Positions 7,925 to 16,675 are shown, numbered from the stretch's first letter. The stretch: 64,000 bases of DNA from UBA1369 sp964571725 (GCA_964571725.1 CAZNDB010000004.1:1-64000); one strand, 5' to 3'. The notes: generated from the letters alone by a model not told the origin. Numbers and translations are program-made.

Positions 7925-8952
7925 AGATATTTGTTCTTGTTGCTGACGTGTTCCGCGTCGGTGGTGGCATAAACCATGTCACCGTCTTTGGAGGTCAGAT
8001 AATAATAATAGGGAGTGTTTTCCGGTTGGGCGGCTGCTTTGATGCTGGCCAGACCGGGATTTGAGATCGGGCCCGGGGGCAAACCGGCCTTTTTACGGGT
8101 GTTATAGGGAGTGTCTTCCTGCAGGTCCTGATAATCGATTTCCCGGTCGTTTTTTAGATATAAAAGCGTGGCGTCGATGCCCAGCAACCAGCCCTCATCC
8201 AACCTTTTCCAGATGATGCCGGCGACAATCGGACGGTCGGCGTCGCGGTTGGCTTCTTTTTCCACCATGGCGGCAACATTGATTATTTCAGCAACGGGGC
8301 GGGAAGAACTTTGAATTACCGGAAGAGCTTTATTTTCAAAGGTATTCAAAAGCAGGCTGATAAAATTTTGTTCGGAAAAATTGGAGGCGTTGGCGTAATA
8401 AGTATCCGGAAAGAGATATCCTTCCAGGGGATGCACCAGCTGGCTTTGTTCAGAACGTTTCAGAAAGGAATATTTTTCGTAATCGTCAAAGTCTTTGACG
8501 GCCTGGATGAAATCACCGGCTTTGCCCAGTTCCAGATTGGCCAATATGCCGTCTATATCCTGGACGGTTGAACCTTCGGGGATGGTAACCACGGCCTGGC
8601 GGGTGTCGTTGGAAGTAATTACCTTTAAAATATCCTTGCTGTTCATGCTGGCTTTCAGACCGAAACGTCCTGTTTTCACGGCTTTGTCTTGTCCGCTCAG
8701 CCGGCCGTACCAGCTGAAACTGTCCTGGTCCAGAATTAGTTTTTGGGTATACAGATTGGCGGCGATGGATTTTATGTTGGCGCCTTTCTTGATGGTGAAA
8801 ATGGTTTCCTCCTGGCTGTCGGGATTGACCGGAGTGGAAATGAAATAATCGTATTGCAGGTATTTATATCCGCCGAAAATCACGGCAGCAGCAAGCAGCG
8901 CGGCCAGGAACTTGGTCCAGCGGCGGCGGGTTGGTCTTCTTCGATGAATCAT
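7921..8952 (-). CDS. mltG: Endolytic murein transglycosylase MltG (YceG-like)
   Basis: Cleaves nascent peptidoglycan strands inside the glycan and is thought to set strand length. The 343-residue protein has a basic N-terminus (MIHRRRPTRRRW) and one membrane helix (about 15-33), leaving the catalytic domain outside. YceG hallmarks are present: VTIPEGSTVQDI in the LysM-like part, MVEKEANRD containing the family's catalytic Glu, IDATLLYL, and YNTRKKAGLPPGPISNPG. It lies 7 bases downstream of ybaB in the same orientation, so both are probably transcribed from the promoter at 9264-9293. It shares a TTAA with the convergent FecR gene. Confidence 0.94.
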   Translation of the reverse strand: MIHRRRPTRRRWTKFLAALLAAAVIFGGYKYLQYDYFISTPVNPDSQEETIFTIKKGANIKSIAANLYTQKLILDQDSFSWYGRLSGQDKAVKTGRFGLKASMNSKDILKVITSNDTRQAVVTIPEGSTVQDIDGILANLELGKAGDFIQAVKDFDDYEKYSFLKRSEQSQLVHPLEGYLFPDTYYANASNFSEQNFISLLLNTFENKALPVIQSSSRPVAEIINVAAMVEKEANRDADRPIVAGIIWKRLDEGWLLGIDATLLYLKNDREIDYQDLQEDTPYNTRKKAGLPPGPISNPGLASIKAAAQPENTPYYYYLTSKDGDMVYATTDAEHVSNKNKYL

Positions 8953-8959
8953 GTTGGTA

Positions 8960-9232
8960 TTATTTAGTTGCTCCGGGCAATCCCAGCTGGCCCATCACGT
9001 CTTTCATTTCATGGGCGGCGACTTCCTGGGACTTTTTGAGGGCTTTGTTCAGGGCTTTGACCAGCGCCGGCATTGATTTTCCGTTCTGCAAAACGTCCAC
9101 GCATTCCTGTTTGCCGTTGATAATTACCGTAAATTCTCCTTCATCGGCCTCAATGTGAGTATTTCCAAGCTTGTCCTGAATTTCCTGGGCTCTTTTCTGC
9201 AGGGCCATTAACTTCTTCATTTCGTCCATCAT
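8960..9232 (-). CDS. YbaB/EbfC family nucleoid-associated protein
   Basis: A 90-residue small dimeric DNA-binding protein of the YbaB/EbfC family. It has the expected helix-strand-helix pattern: an N-terminal coiled helix (MKKLMALQKRAQEIQDKL), central strands (GEFTVIINGKQECVDV) and a C-terminal helix followed by a flexible tail (GQLGLPGATK). In many bacteria ybaB is found with dnaX and recR; here it is instead upstream of mltG. The start MMDEM leaves a choice between two adjacent ATGs. Confidence 0.9.
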   Translation of the reverse strand: MMDEMKKLMALQKRAQEIQDKLGNTHIEADEGEFTVIINGKQECVDVLQNGKSMPALVKALNKALKKSQEVAAHEMKDVMGQLGLPGATK

Positions 9233-9263
9233 AGGTGAAAGTGTTATTTTGATTTGCCCAAGT

Positions 9264-9293
9264 ATATTAGAAGAGTAGTGCTTGTGCCGTCAA
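9264..9293 (-). promoter_or_regulatory. Promoter of ybaB-mltG
   Basis: On the minus strand: TTGACG (plus-strand 9288-9293), 18-base spacer, TAATAT (9264-9269), about 30 bases before the ybaB start. Confidence 0.55.
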
Positions 9294-9302
9294 TAAAATC
9301 TG

Positions 9303-9331
9303 TTGCAGAGTTGTTTTTTTTCGGTTAGACT
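9303..9331 (+). promoter_or_regulatory. Promoter of rplY
   Basis: TTGCAG (9303-9308), 17-base spacer, TAGACT (9326-9331), ahead of the rplY ATG at 9364, which has a TAGGA Shine-Dalgarno. It is back to back with the ybaB promoter. Confidence 0.45.
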
Positions 9332-9363
9332 CTGGCCGTTATTTTATCTGTAATAGGAAAATT

Positions 9364-10044
9364 ATGGAACTTCTCGTATTAGATGCCAAAATTCGTGATG
9401 GCAAAGTCAGTCCGAACCAGTTGCGCAAGCAGGGAATTATCCCGGCTGTTTGTTACGGTAAGGGCTTCGAAAATCGCACTATCGCGATCGAATATCAGAA
9501 TTTTAGAAAACTGTTCAAGGAAACCGGTACCACCCAGGTATTTAACCTGAAAGTTGAGGGGACCACGGTTCCGGTTTTGATTCATGAAATTGCCTACAAT
9601 CCTCTGAGCGACAGATATGATCATATCGACTTCTTACAGATCGACATGAAGAAGAAGGTTACTGCTACCGTTCCGGTGGAAGTAACCGGTTTGTCACCTG
9701 CCGTAAAGAATTTCAACGCCGTTATCACCATGGTTAAACAGGAGATCGAGGTCAAATGTCTGCCTATGGATATTCCGCATGAAATCACCATCGACGTCTC
9801 CAAACTGGAGAATATCGGAGATACGGTTTATGTAAAAGAACTGAATCTGGGAGATAAGGTGGAAGTACTGGATGATCCGGAGGAGCCGGTTGTATCCGTG
9901 AATGCCGCCGAAGAGTATAAGGAAGAAGTCGCCGAAGTACCGGATGAGCTGAAGGCCGAACCGGTTGCCGGAGCTGAAGGCGAAAAAGCCGCGGAAGGGG
10001 AAGGAAAGGTTGAAGGTGAAGAAAAAGCGGATAAGAAAGACTAA
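9364..10044 (+). CDS. rplY: Ribosomal protein bL25, CTC/TL5 (long) form
   Basis: Binds 5S rRNA in the large ribosomal subunit. The N-terminal L25 domain (about 1-92) begins with the typical pattern VSPNQLRKQGIIPAVCYGKG and has RYDHIDFLQIDM. The second beta domain (about 95-185) marks the longer CTC form. The last ~40 residues are highly acidic (Glu, Lys, Ala, Gly repeats), a tail common in this form. The length, 226 residues, is usual for the CTC type. A Shine-Dalgarno TAGGA lies six bases before the ATG. It is a single-gene transcript ending at the terminator at 10076-10100. Confidence 0.96.
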   Translation: MELLVLDAKIRDGKVSPNQLRKQGIIPAVCYGKGFENRTIAIEYQNFRKLFKETGTTQVFNLKVEGTTVPVLIHEIAYNPLSDRYDHIDFLQIDMKKKVTATVPVEVTGLSPAVKNFNAVITMVKQEIEVKCLPMDIPHEITIDVSKLENIGDTVYVKELNLGDKVEVLDDPEEPVVSVNAAEEYKEEVAEVPDELKAEPVAGAEGEKAAEGEGKVEGEEKADKKD

Positions 10045-10075
10045 GATTGTTGTCCGGAAATACGTTAATATCGAT

Positions 10076-10100
10076 AAAAGCCCCGCTTCGCGGGGCTTTT
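10076..10100. terminator. Bidirectional rho-independent terminator
   Basis: An 11-bp perfect stem (AAAAGCCCCGC / GCGGGGCTTTT) with a TTC loop, flanked by A- and T-tracts so it can act on both strands. It lies 31 bases after rplY and just beyond the end of the convergent small ORF. Confidence 0.9.
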
Positions 10101-10116
10101 TATTGTCCGGATCAGG

Positions 10117-10272
10117 TCAGTTGAGTATGTCTTCCAGATTTTGACAATAATCCATAATTATTGCGTCGTTACTTACGTCGTTGGTGCAAGCAGGATGGGA
10201 AGCCTTTTCAGAAGCCAATTTATTGTCGTCACAGCAGTCTTGGGAGGGTATGTCATTGTCCGGGGTGTTCAT
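10117..10272 (-). CDS. Small Cys-containing protein, unknown
   Basis: A 51-residue frame starting at ATG 10272 (MNTPDNDIPSQDCCDDNK), ending DYCQNLEDILN. It is acidic and has four cysteines: an adjacent pair, then HPAC, then DYC. A TTG start at 10311 would add 13 residues. The case for a real gene: it ends exactly at the rplY terminator, whose A- and T-tracts serve both strands, and a candidate promoter (TTCTCA, 17 bases, TAATAT) lies upstream on the minus strand. Against: it is short, no clear Shine-Dalgarno is visible and I recognise no family. The Cys pattern could bind metal, but that is conjecture. Confidence 0.4.
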   Translation of the reverse strand: MNTPDNDIPSQDCCDDNKLASEKASHPACTNDVSNDAIIMDYCQNLEDILN

Positions 10273-10321
10273 ATTTGTCTTTTTTTCTGGTTTAATAGTG
10301 AATATTATCAAGTAACTTGTT

Positions 10322-10350
10322 TTCTGAGAAGCCCTAAAATGTGTTATAAT
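10322..10350 (+). promoter_or_regulatory. Promoter of the 560-residue membrane protein gene
   Basis: TTCTGA (10322-10327), 17-base spacer, perfect TATAAT (10345-10350), 20 bases before the ATG at 10370. TAGGA lies between the -10 box and the start. Confidence 0.55.
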
Positions 10351-10369
10351 AATAGGAAAAACGCATTAT

Positions 10370-12052
10370 ATGACCGATCCCCAAAACACTCAAAATCAGG
10401 GCAGCGGAGGAGTCAGTCCGGCCGGACCGGTAAATACCGGAAATGTTTCAACCCCGGGCCCGCTTAATGACGGTAACAGCTTTACCGCCGATAATGCCGT
10501 GGTTCCCGACAAGCCCAAGAAACGCCGCCGCCGGAGAAGAAAAAAGCCGGCCATGAAAACCGGTCAGGATGTGCCGCTGGTTCTTTCGGAAAAAGCTTTG
10601 CCCGATGCCGTTCCGGCTTCGCTGGAGCAGCCTATCGAACAGCCGATTAAAGAATCGGGTGATTTTTTGGAAGCGGAACCTGAAACCATTCATCCGGAAT
10701 TTGGCTATTCTCCCGAACCGCCCTTTGTTCCCGCGCCGCTTCCGCCCAGTGAACAGACACCACCGCAGCTGGAAGAATCCCAGCTGATATTCGAAGAAAA
10801 ACATCCTGATGAAGCAATGATGGGTGCTTACATAGAGCCCTCGGCGGGAGAACCTGTTGATACCGGGACGGTATCTGTCAATGTGGAGACTGAAACGGTT
10901 GATGACGGGATGAAGGTGCCCGTGGAAAAGCCCGAGGAAGTGCCGGAAGAGGAGCAGGCGGACAAGCAGGCCAGTCTGGATCAGGCCAAAAAAATCAGTG
11001 AAAATTTGTTAAATGATCAGGCGGACGGGCTGGAAGAGTTGCCCCAAAGACAGGGATTGTTCGGCAAAATTTTTAATCTTCTGGAAAGAGTCGTGCACGG
11101 AAAAGAACAGATACAGCAACAGATGTCGGAAATAAAAGTAGAGGTTGTTCAGCCGGACGGCGGGGATTCCCGGCAGGGGGCGGGAGTTGTGCTCGGGCTG
11201 ATTAAGTTTTTATTTAAACTGGCCATCATCGCGGCGCTGATTGCGGCGGCTTTCTGGGCCGGTTCGTCTTTCAAAATTATGGACAGAATCAACGGCCTCT
11301 TGATGCCCAAACAAGGCTTGGAACTGGTAAAAGGGGACAATACCCGGATTGTGGTGGATCAGGAATTATTCGAGCGATGGGGATTCAGGACAGCCGTTTA
11401 TTTTGGAAAAAATCACGGCGATATCCGGGATCTCACTTATAATATTTTCTTTAACGCCAATTATTTTGGATTACTGAAAGACCCGGTGTTTTTCGGCCAG
11501 ACCGGTATTTCGGCGGCAATCTATTATGGTTTCGGGCGGGATGTTGTTTATATTAAAAACCGCTACATTTATTATGTGCAATATCTGGCCAAACTTCGTT
11601 TTGCCAATGCCGTAAAGGTATCTGATGTGCTGGACGGCAAAGTGCGCCGGGACGAAGCTCTGGATGCCTTTGTCAATGAAACACGCGATTTGTTTGAAGA
11701 AGGTAACAAGCTGCGCAAGGAAATCAATGTGCAGGTTGATGATTTGAAAATATCCGTTAACAGTCTGGATCCCGATAAAGATCGTTATGAAACCGATTTT
11801 TTTGCCGCTTTGGAACAAACCCAGGGCGAGAAGTCGGAAGTTTTGATTAACAAGTTTATTGATACTGCCCAAAAACAGGTCGAGTTGAAGGCCAAGCTGG
11901 CCGCGCTGACCAAATTAAGTATTCTCTATGAAGAAGCTCTGATTCAGATGAAAATCAAGCTGGATGACGTGGTCCAGAACAGGGAAGCTTTGATTACCGG
12001 AGTGACCGTGAAAGAAGTGCCGGGAAGTGATTTGAATTTAATTCGGAAATAG
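10370..12052 (+). CDS. Large single-pass membrane protein of unknown function
   Basis: A 560-residue protein that I do not recognise. Its first ~45 residues are Gly/Asn/Pro-rich, followed by a strongly basic block (KKRRRRRRKKP, about 46-57). Residues ~60-230 are Pro/Glu-rich and likely disordered. An amphipathic part (LFGKIFNLLERVVHGKEQIQQQM) precedes a single membrane helix at about 272-297 (FLFKLAIIAALIAAAFWAG). The C-terminal ~260 residues form a folded outside domain, with YFGKNHGDIRDLTYNIFF and a helical end with EGNKLRKEINVQVDDLKISVNSLD. No signal peptide is present, so the disordered half should be cytoplasmic. The basic block could bind nucleic acid or lipid head groups, but that is conjecture. 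It lies between rplY and rel, with its own promoter. Confidence 0.8.
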   Translation: MTDPQNTQNQGSGGVSPAGPVNTGNVSTPGPLNDGNSFTADNAVVPDKPKKRRRRRRKKPAMKTGQDVPLVLSEKALPDAVPASLEQPIEQPIKESGDFLEAEPETIHPEFGYSPEPPFVPAPLPPSEQTPPQLEESQLIFEEKHPDEAMMGAYIEPSAGEPVDTGTVSVNVETETVDDGMKVPVEKPEEVPEEEQADKQASLDQAKKISENLLNDQADGLEELPQRQGLFGKIFNLLERVVHGKEQIQQQMSEIKVEVVQPDGGDSRQGAGVVLGLIKFLFKLAIIAALIAAAFWAGSSFKIMDRINGLLMPKQGLELVKGDNTRIVVDQELFERWGFRTAVYFGKNHGDIRDLTYNIFFNANYFGLLKDPVFFGQTGISAAIYYGFGRDVVYIKNRYIYYVQYLAKLRFANAVKVSDVLDGKVRRDEALDAFVNETRDLFEEGNKLRKEINVQVDDLKISVNSLDPDKDRYETDFFAALEQTQGEKSEVLINKFIDTAQKQVELKAKLAALTKLSILYEEALIQMKIKLDDVVQNREALITGVTVKEVPGSDLNLIRK

Positions 12053-12129
12053 GGAAACCTCTAATAGCTTTTGACCTCTTCCATAAAAAGGGAAAAAGTT
12101 GTATAGTATCGCCAGTTTATCTATCAAAG

Positions 12130-14340
12130 ATGACGGCTGATCAACAATACATACAGCAGTTGGAAGCTTATTTCCCGGGCAAAGACCGTGAAATACTGGA
12201 TAAGCTCCTGGATCACGCTTCTTATCTGTATAAATCTTTGTACCGTTATTCCGGCGAGCCCTACATTTCGCGCGCCCTCAGGCTGACCTGTGAAAAAATT
12301 CTGAAACTCAATCCGGACAGAGCTACCATTATGGCCTCAATTCTGATCAGTGCCTGTTATTCTCCGCGTTGCGATCTGGACAAAATTGAGCAGTATTTCG
12401 GGGGGGAAGTGCGTCGGCTGGTGTCAGCTCTGGGGAAAATTAATTCCATTAAATCCCGTTATTCTTCTTCAGACACCAAGGTTATCAGTAATATGTTTAT
12501 GACTTTGGCCGAAGACATCCGGGTAATTCTGATCAGGCTGGCCGATCGTCTGGAAAACATGGAAACCCTGCAGTTCAAGACTCCCGAAAAGCAGAAAGCC
12601 AATGCCCGGGAGATTTTGGAGGTCTATGTGCCGATTGCCTCCAGACTGGGGCTTTATGATTTTAAACTGCGGCTGGAAGACATGGCTTTCCGTTATGTGT
12701 TTCCGGAGGAATATAACGCCCTGCAAAATGAAATGCGCGAGTATTTGGGTGAAACACAGAAAACCATTGAAGAAATCAAGGCCGAGCTGGAGACTCTCAT
12801 GAAAGAAAGCGGTTTTGACGTCAAGGTTTCCGGGAGAATAAAAAATTTGTTCAGCATCTACAAGAAGCTGAAGAGGAAGACCAGGACTATTGATGAGATT
12901 TATGACGTCTATGCTATGCGCATAGTTCTCAATTCGGATGAAAACGTGGACGAGGATTCCCAGGATGATATCGAAAAACTGTATAAGGTGTTGAGCATTT
13001 TGAATTCAAAATATGAAAATCTGCCCGACCGTTTCAAGGATTATGTTTCCAATCCCAAATCCAACGGTTACAAGAGTATTCATACCGCGCTGGTGGGGCT
13101 GAATTCACGGGACGTGAAAAAGCCGACGGAAGTGCAGATCAGAACGGCCGCCATGCATAAATTTGCCGAACACGGTTATGCCGCCCACTGGTTATACAAG
13201 GAGCGCAATAATCTGCCCCAGGACGAAACCCTGATTAACGCTTTGAATGATTTGCGCAGAAATTGGGGGACAATTGATATCGGCACGGCGGAACTGAAAA
13301 TGAATTTGTATAATGACCGGGTTTTCGTGCTTACCCCCGATAATCTGGTCAAGGAATTGCCGGTGGGTTCCACTCCGCTGGATTTTGCATTTGCCATACA
13401 TTCGGAGATCGGACATCACTGTTATCTGGCCAAAGTTAACGGTAATGTGGCCGCCCTGGATTATGAACTGAAAAACGGGGACGTGGTGGAGATAATTACC
13501 ACTCCCAAGGTCAACACCAAGCTGAGCTGGATGGAGTTTGTAAAAACCAAGCTGGCCCGCAGCCGCATCAAGAGCTTCTTCAAGGATATCGACAAGGATC
13601 CTTTGCTGGATCAGGGCAGGGAAGACCTGAATGCTCTGCTGGAAAAATTGAAAATGGAAAAATTGGATGACCATCTGCTTTTCCTGAAACATTATAAGGG
13701 CAAATCCATCAGTTTCAGCGAAAGAGAAGCTATATTGGAGGATATCGGTGCGGGCAGGATTTCTCCCAGCAGTGTTTTTCGACACGCCACCGGAAAATCT
13801 CCCGAAGTGTTGCTGAATCCCGAGCGAAACAGCAAGCCACAATCCCGCAAAGTTAAACTTTTGCCCCGAAATGCCGTAAAATCCGCGGGAGGAGCCATGA
13901 AACTGATTATCGGCGGAGAGAAGGATATGCCTTATCGTATTTCCAGTTGCTGCAAGCCCAAATTGACTGATCAGATTGTCGGGTACATTACCAAAACCAA
14001 AGGGGTGAGCATACATAAAATAACCTGTTCTTTTGTGTCCGGAGCCGCGCCGGAGCGTTTGCTGAAAGCTTATCTGTCCACGGCCGAGCAGGAGGAAAAT
14101 GCCGTCAAATACCAGGTTTCTCTGCTTTTGGAAGTGGAAGACCGGCAGGGCTATCTGAAGGAAATAATCGATTTTTTCAATCAACGAAAGGTCACCATAT
14201 TGAATTTTGCCGCTCTGAAAAAAGACGGTAAAAATCTGAAACGCCGCATTATTATCGATATCGCGGATGAAGAACAACTGGATCAGATCATTTCCAATCT
14301 GGAAATGATTGACGGTGTGACGGGGGTGTCCAGGATGTAA
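12130..14340 (+). CDS. rel: RelA/SpoT homologue, (p)ppGpp synthetase with a destroyed hydrolase site
   Basis: Makes the stringent alarmone (p)ppGpp from GTP/GDP and ATP. The long-RSH order is intact over 736 residues: HD-like domain (~30-180), synthetase (~230-360, with RFKDYVSNPKSNGYKSIHTAL and EVQIRT), TGS (~395-460, DRVFVLTPDN), Zn-finger-like domain with SSCCKP (~605) and C-terminal ACT. Aligning the HD segment without gaps to known Rel hydrolases, the metal-binding His-Asp pair is Ile73-Ser74, the Glu-Asp pair is Tyr77-Ser78, and the earlier His is Arg48; only the later Asp in LADRLENM remains. So this should be synthetase-only, like RelA, but no second RSH is seen in the window. Ribosome-sensing domains are kept, so it should still respond to uncharged tRNA. 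Confidence 0.93.
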   Translation: MTADQQYIQQLEAYFPGKDREILDKLLDHASYLYKSLYRYSGEPYISRALRLTCEKILKLNPDRATIMASILISACYSPRCDLDKIEQYFGGEVRRLVSALGKINSIKSRYSSSDTKVISNMFMTLAEDIRVILIRLADRLENMETLQFKTPEKQKANAREILEVYVPIASRLGLYDFKLRLEDMAFRYVFPEEYNALQNEMREYLGETQKTIEEIKAELETLMKESGFDVKVSGRIKNLFSIYKKLKRKTRTIDEIYDVYAMRIVLNSDENVDEDSQDDIEKLYKVLSILNSKYENLPDRFKDYVSNPKSNGYKSIHTALVGLNSRDVKKPTEVQIRTAAMHKFAEHGYAAHWLYKERNNLPQDETLINALNDLRRNWGTIDIGTAELKMNLYNDRVFVLTPDNLVKELPVGSTPLDFAFAIHSEIGHHCYLAKVNGNVAALDYELKNGDVVEIITTPKVNTKLSWMEFVKTKLARSRIKSFFKDIDKDPLLDQGREDLNALLEKLKMEKLDDHLLFLKHYKGKSISFSEREAILEDIGAGRISPSSVFRHATGKSPEVLLNPERNSKPQSRKVKLLPRNAVKSAGGAMKLIIGGEKDMPYRISSCCKPKLTDQIVGYITKTKGVSIHKITCSFVSGAAPERLLKAYLSTAEQEENAVKYQVSLLLEVEDRQGYLKEIIDFFNQRKVTILNFAALKKDGKNLKRRIIIDIADEEQLDQIISNLEMIDGVTGVSRM

Positions 14341-14376
14341 CTTTCAGCGGAATCGCGAAAAATTCAGCCGTGGGAT

Positions 14377-15111
14377 TTAACAATAGAGCAGCTTTTCGCT
14401 GTTTACCTCCTGATGCAGGTAATTCTGCATGAAAACGGCGGTCAGTTTTTTCAGACCGAACAATTGTTCACGGGTGACTTTCAGATTGACCGGCAGATGA
14501 TTTTTTTCGGCCAGAAATTTGGCCAGCTTGATGGTATTGAAATAGACCTGATCCAAGGTGTTTTGGTTGGCGGGCTGGCAATCCTGACAGCACAGATGTC
14601 CCTGGTGGTCGCAATAAATGGGGTTTTCTCCCGTCCATTTGTTCTGGCAGAAATAACAGAGGGAAATGTCCGGCCAGCTGCCGGCTTCCCGCAGCAGTTT
14701 GATTTTGAATTCTTCCAGCGTCAGGTCGTCGTTTCTTTGACTCAGATCGTCCAGCGCCTGCAGGGTGATGGCAAATAGTTCGGGGTTTTCGGATTCCTCC
14801 TGAATGGTTTTTAAAAGCAGTTCGGTGATGGTGAAACCAATCAGACTTTTTTGCAGATGATTTTTGATTTCCAGGTAGGAGTTTTCAATTTTGCAGTCGG
14901 TAATTAACAACCGGTTGTTGTTGCGGTAAAGCTGGAATTGGCAGAGGTTGAGCAGGTCCAGATGACCGCCTTTCTGGCTGCAGATTTTGCGGGAGGCGCG
15001 GCTGACCGCCCGAATCTTTCCCAGTTCGGGACTGAACAGCGTCAGGTACCAGTCGTTTTCCCCGCTGGGTTGTTTTCGCAGAATCAGTGCTTTGGTCAGA
15101 AAGTGGCGCAT
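14377..15111 (-). CDS. recO: DNA repair protein RecO
   Basis: Helps load RecA on gapped DNA with RecR. The 244-residue protein has the N-terminal OB-fold (ALILRKQPSGENDWYLTLFSPELGKIRAVSRASRK) and a helical C-terminal domain with a four-cysteine zinc motif (CYFC and CCQDC, about 165-192), typical of zinc-type RecO. It is the last gene of a minus-strand run with ftsX 66 bases upstream, and converges on rel with a 36-base gap in which I see no clear terminator. Confidence 0.9.
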   Translation of the reverse strand: MRHFLTKALILRKQPSGENDWYLTLFSPELGKIRAVSRASRKICSQKGGHLDLLNLCQFQLYRNNNRLLITDCKIENSYLEIKNHLQKSLIGFTITELLLKTIQEESENPELFAITLQALDDLSQRNDDLTLEEFKIKLLREAGSWPDISLCYFCQNKWTGENPIYCDHQGHLCCQDCQPANQNTLDQVYFNTIKLAKFLAEKNHLPVNLKVTREQLFGLKKLTAVFMQNYLHQEVNSEKLLYC

Positions 15112-15177
15112 TTATTTTGGTTTTGATGGCGGTTGCCTTTATTTCCGGGAAGTTAGTCCGGGTCAGGCGGCCATAAT

Positions 15178-16155
15178 TTAATTATAGGAAAGTTGTCCCT
15201 TGATGTATTTTTCCACGGTGGCCAGAGAGCTGATCAGTGCCAGCAGGGCGCACAGGAATAATTCAATCAGGAAGACGTTGGCCAGGTTGAGACTGGTGAT
15301 TTCTTTGAGAATGGAGATGCTTTCCAGATTGAGAGCCTGTCCGGCGCCATAAAGCAGCAGAAAACTCAGGCTTACCGATACCACGGCGTAGCAAATTCCC
15401 TCGGTCAGAAAGGGCAGACGTATAAAATTGGGGGTGGCGCCCACCAGGCGCATGATGAAAATTTCGTTGCGGCGGGTGAAGATGGTCAGCTGTATGGCGT
15501 TGATGATGATCAGCGAGCCGCCGATGATGAAGATGAAGACCACCCAGAAAATCAGCTGTTTGACGAAATTGTTGATGGAGATCAGGTTGTCGGCGGTGGA
15601 GGCGATGATGCTCTGATTGTTGGTGCGGTTTTCACTGTTGTTATCGTCTACGTATTTCCCCAGGGGGCTGGCGGCAATGAAGTCATAAACCTGCCGGTGA
15701 TTCTCAGCGCTTTCGGTGGTGACGCTTAGGCTGGCAGGAAGGGGATTTTTCACGTTGAACTTCAGCAGAAAGTCGGCGGTTTCGGGATAGGTTTTGGAAA
15801 TAATGGCCAGGGCCTGGTCTTTGGAAATATATTCGACGTTTTTCACGCCGGGCAGTTCTTTGATTTTGGAACTGAGCAGGCTGGCTGTGTTGTAGTCGGT
15901 GCCTTCTTTCAGATAAAAAACTATGTCAACTTTCTCGTTGAGGGTAGTGAGGGCCTGGCGGGTAATGAAATTAACGGCCAGGATGCTGTTGAAGATGCAG
16001 ATCATAATGGCCATAACCAGAATGGTGGCCAGGGTCAGCAGACGGTTGCGCCAGAGATTGACCAGTCCCAACTTTATTCCTCTGATCAGTTCGGCAAAAA
16101 TATTGGTTTGCAGATCGTATATTTTTATTTTATCGCGGGATTTTGTTTTAAGCAT
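15178..16155 (-). CDS. ftsX: Cell division protein FtsX
   Basis: The membrane half of the FtsEX complex, which activates peptidoglycan hydrolases at division. The 325-residue protein has a cytoplasmic N-terminus, a first helix at ~40-60, an extracellular domain (~65-205; contains VDIVFYLKEGTDYN and LPGVKNVEYISKDQAL), then three helices including the FtsX/MacB core with RRNEIFIMRLVGATPNFIRLPF. The usual ATPase partner ftsE is not adjacent: the gene just upstream is a nucleotidyltransferase. FtsE must be encoded elsewhere, or FtsX acts differently here. Six bases separate it from the upstream gene, so they are one transcript. Confidence 0.93.
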   Translation of the reverse strand: MLKTKSRDKIKIYDLQTNIFAELIRGIKLGLVNLWRNRLLTLATILVMAIMICIFNSILAVNFITRQALTTLNEKVDIVFYLKEGTDYNTASLLSSKIKELPGVKNVEYISKDQALAIISKTYPETADFLLKFNVKNPLPASLSVTTESAENHRQVYDFIAASPLGKYVDDNNSENRTNNQSIIASTADNLISINNFVKQLIFWVVFIFIIGGSLIIINAIQLTIFTRRNEIFIMRLVGATPNFIRLPFLTEGICYAVVSVSLSFLLLYGAGQALNLESISILKEITSLNLANVFLIELFLCALLALISSLATVEKYIKGQLSYN

Positions 16156-16161
16156 GGGAAG

Positions 16162-16671
16162 CTAGTTTAATTGCACAGGGGTTTTCAGACCTGGAAAAAC
16201 TTTTTCGGCTTCAGTCTTGTTTTGTGTTTCCTCCTGCGCTTTGCGGATCAGCGAGGATTTGTAGGTTTGGGGAAAATAGGCGTCCATTCTAATAATTTCC
16301 GTGTTCAGATTGTTATCAATAAAGGTTTTCTGGAGAGTCTGGGTAAAGGCGAACTGGTCGTAACCCAGTGCAATGATGGCGGGGCGGTGTTTCAAAATAA
16401 TTTTATGCTTGTTGTCATGGTTTCCCAGTACAACTTTGTCGGCCCAGCCGCATTTTTGCAGATTTTTAAGTCTGACTCTTTCGTTGTTGACGGGTGGACG
16501 GCCTTTGACGCTGCGGACGGTATTGTCGCGGGCCAGCACCACAATCAGAAAATCGCCCATCTTTTTAGCTTCCCTTAGAAAGTTTTCGTGGCCGGCGTGC
16601 AATAAATCAAAGGTGCCGAAAGCCATAATCACTTTTCCCTCAATCTGCTTTTTTCTATTCCAAAATAACAT
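16162..16671 (-). CDS. Cytidylyltransferase-like protein, FAD-synthase (RibL) type
   Basis: A 169-residue nucleotidyltransferase that transfers NMP to a phosphorylated substrate. It has the family HxGH motif within GTFDLLHAGHENFL (H25-H28) and a C-terminal YKSSLIRKA in the position of the ISSS/TxxR motif. The segment AIIALGYDQ resembles the archaeal-type FAD synthase RibL, which adenylates FMN; glycerol-3-phosphate cytidylyltransferase and the ADP-heptose enzyme HldE-C are related alternatives. The substrate cannot be fixed by eye. The first ~12 residues are extra. It sits 4 bases downstream of the 3-TM gene and 6 bases upstream of ftsX. Confidence 0.8.
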   Translation of the reverse strand: MLFWNRKKQIEGKVIMAFGTFDLLHAGHENFLREAKKMGDFLIVVLARDNTVRSVKGRPPVNNERVRLKNLQKCGWADKVVLGNHDNKHKIILKHRPAIIALGYDQFAFTQTLQKTFIDNNLNTEIIRMDAYFPQTYKSSLIRKAQEETQNKTEAEKVFPGLKTPVQLN

Positions 16672-16675
16672 GTTT

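Noticed and set aside
13192..14277. 361-codon open frame antisense to rel
   Set aside because: Same codon-phase effect over a strongly supported gene.
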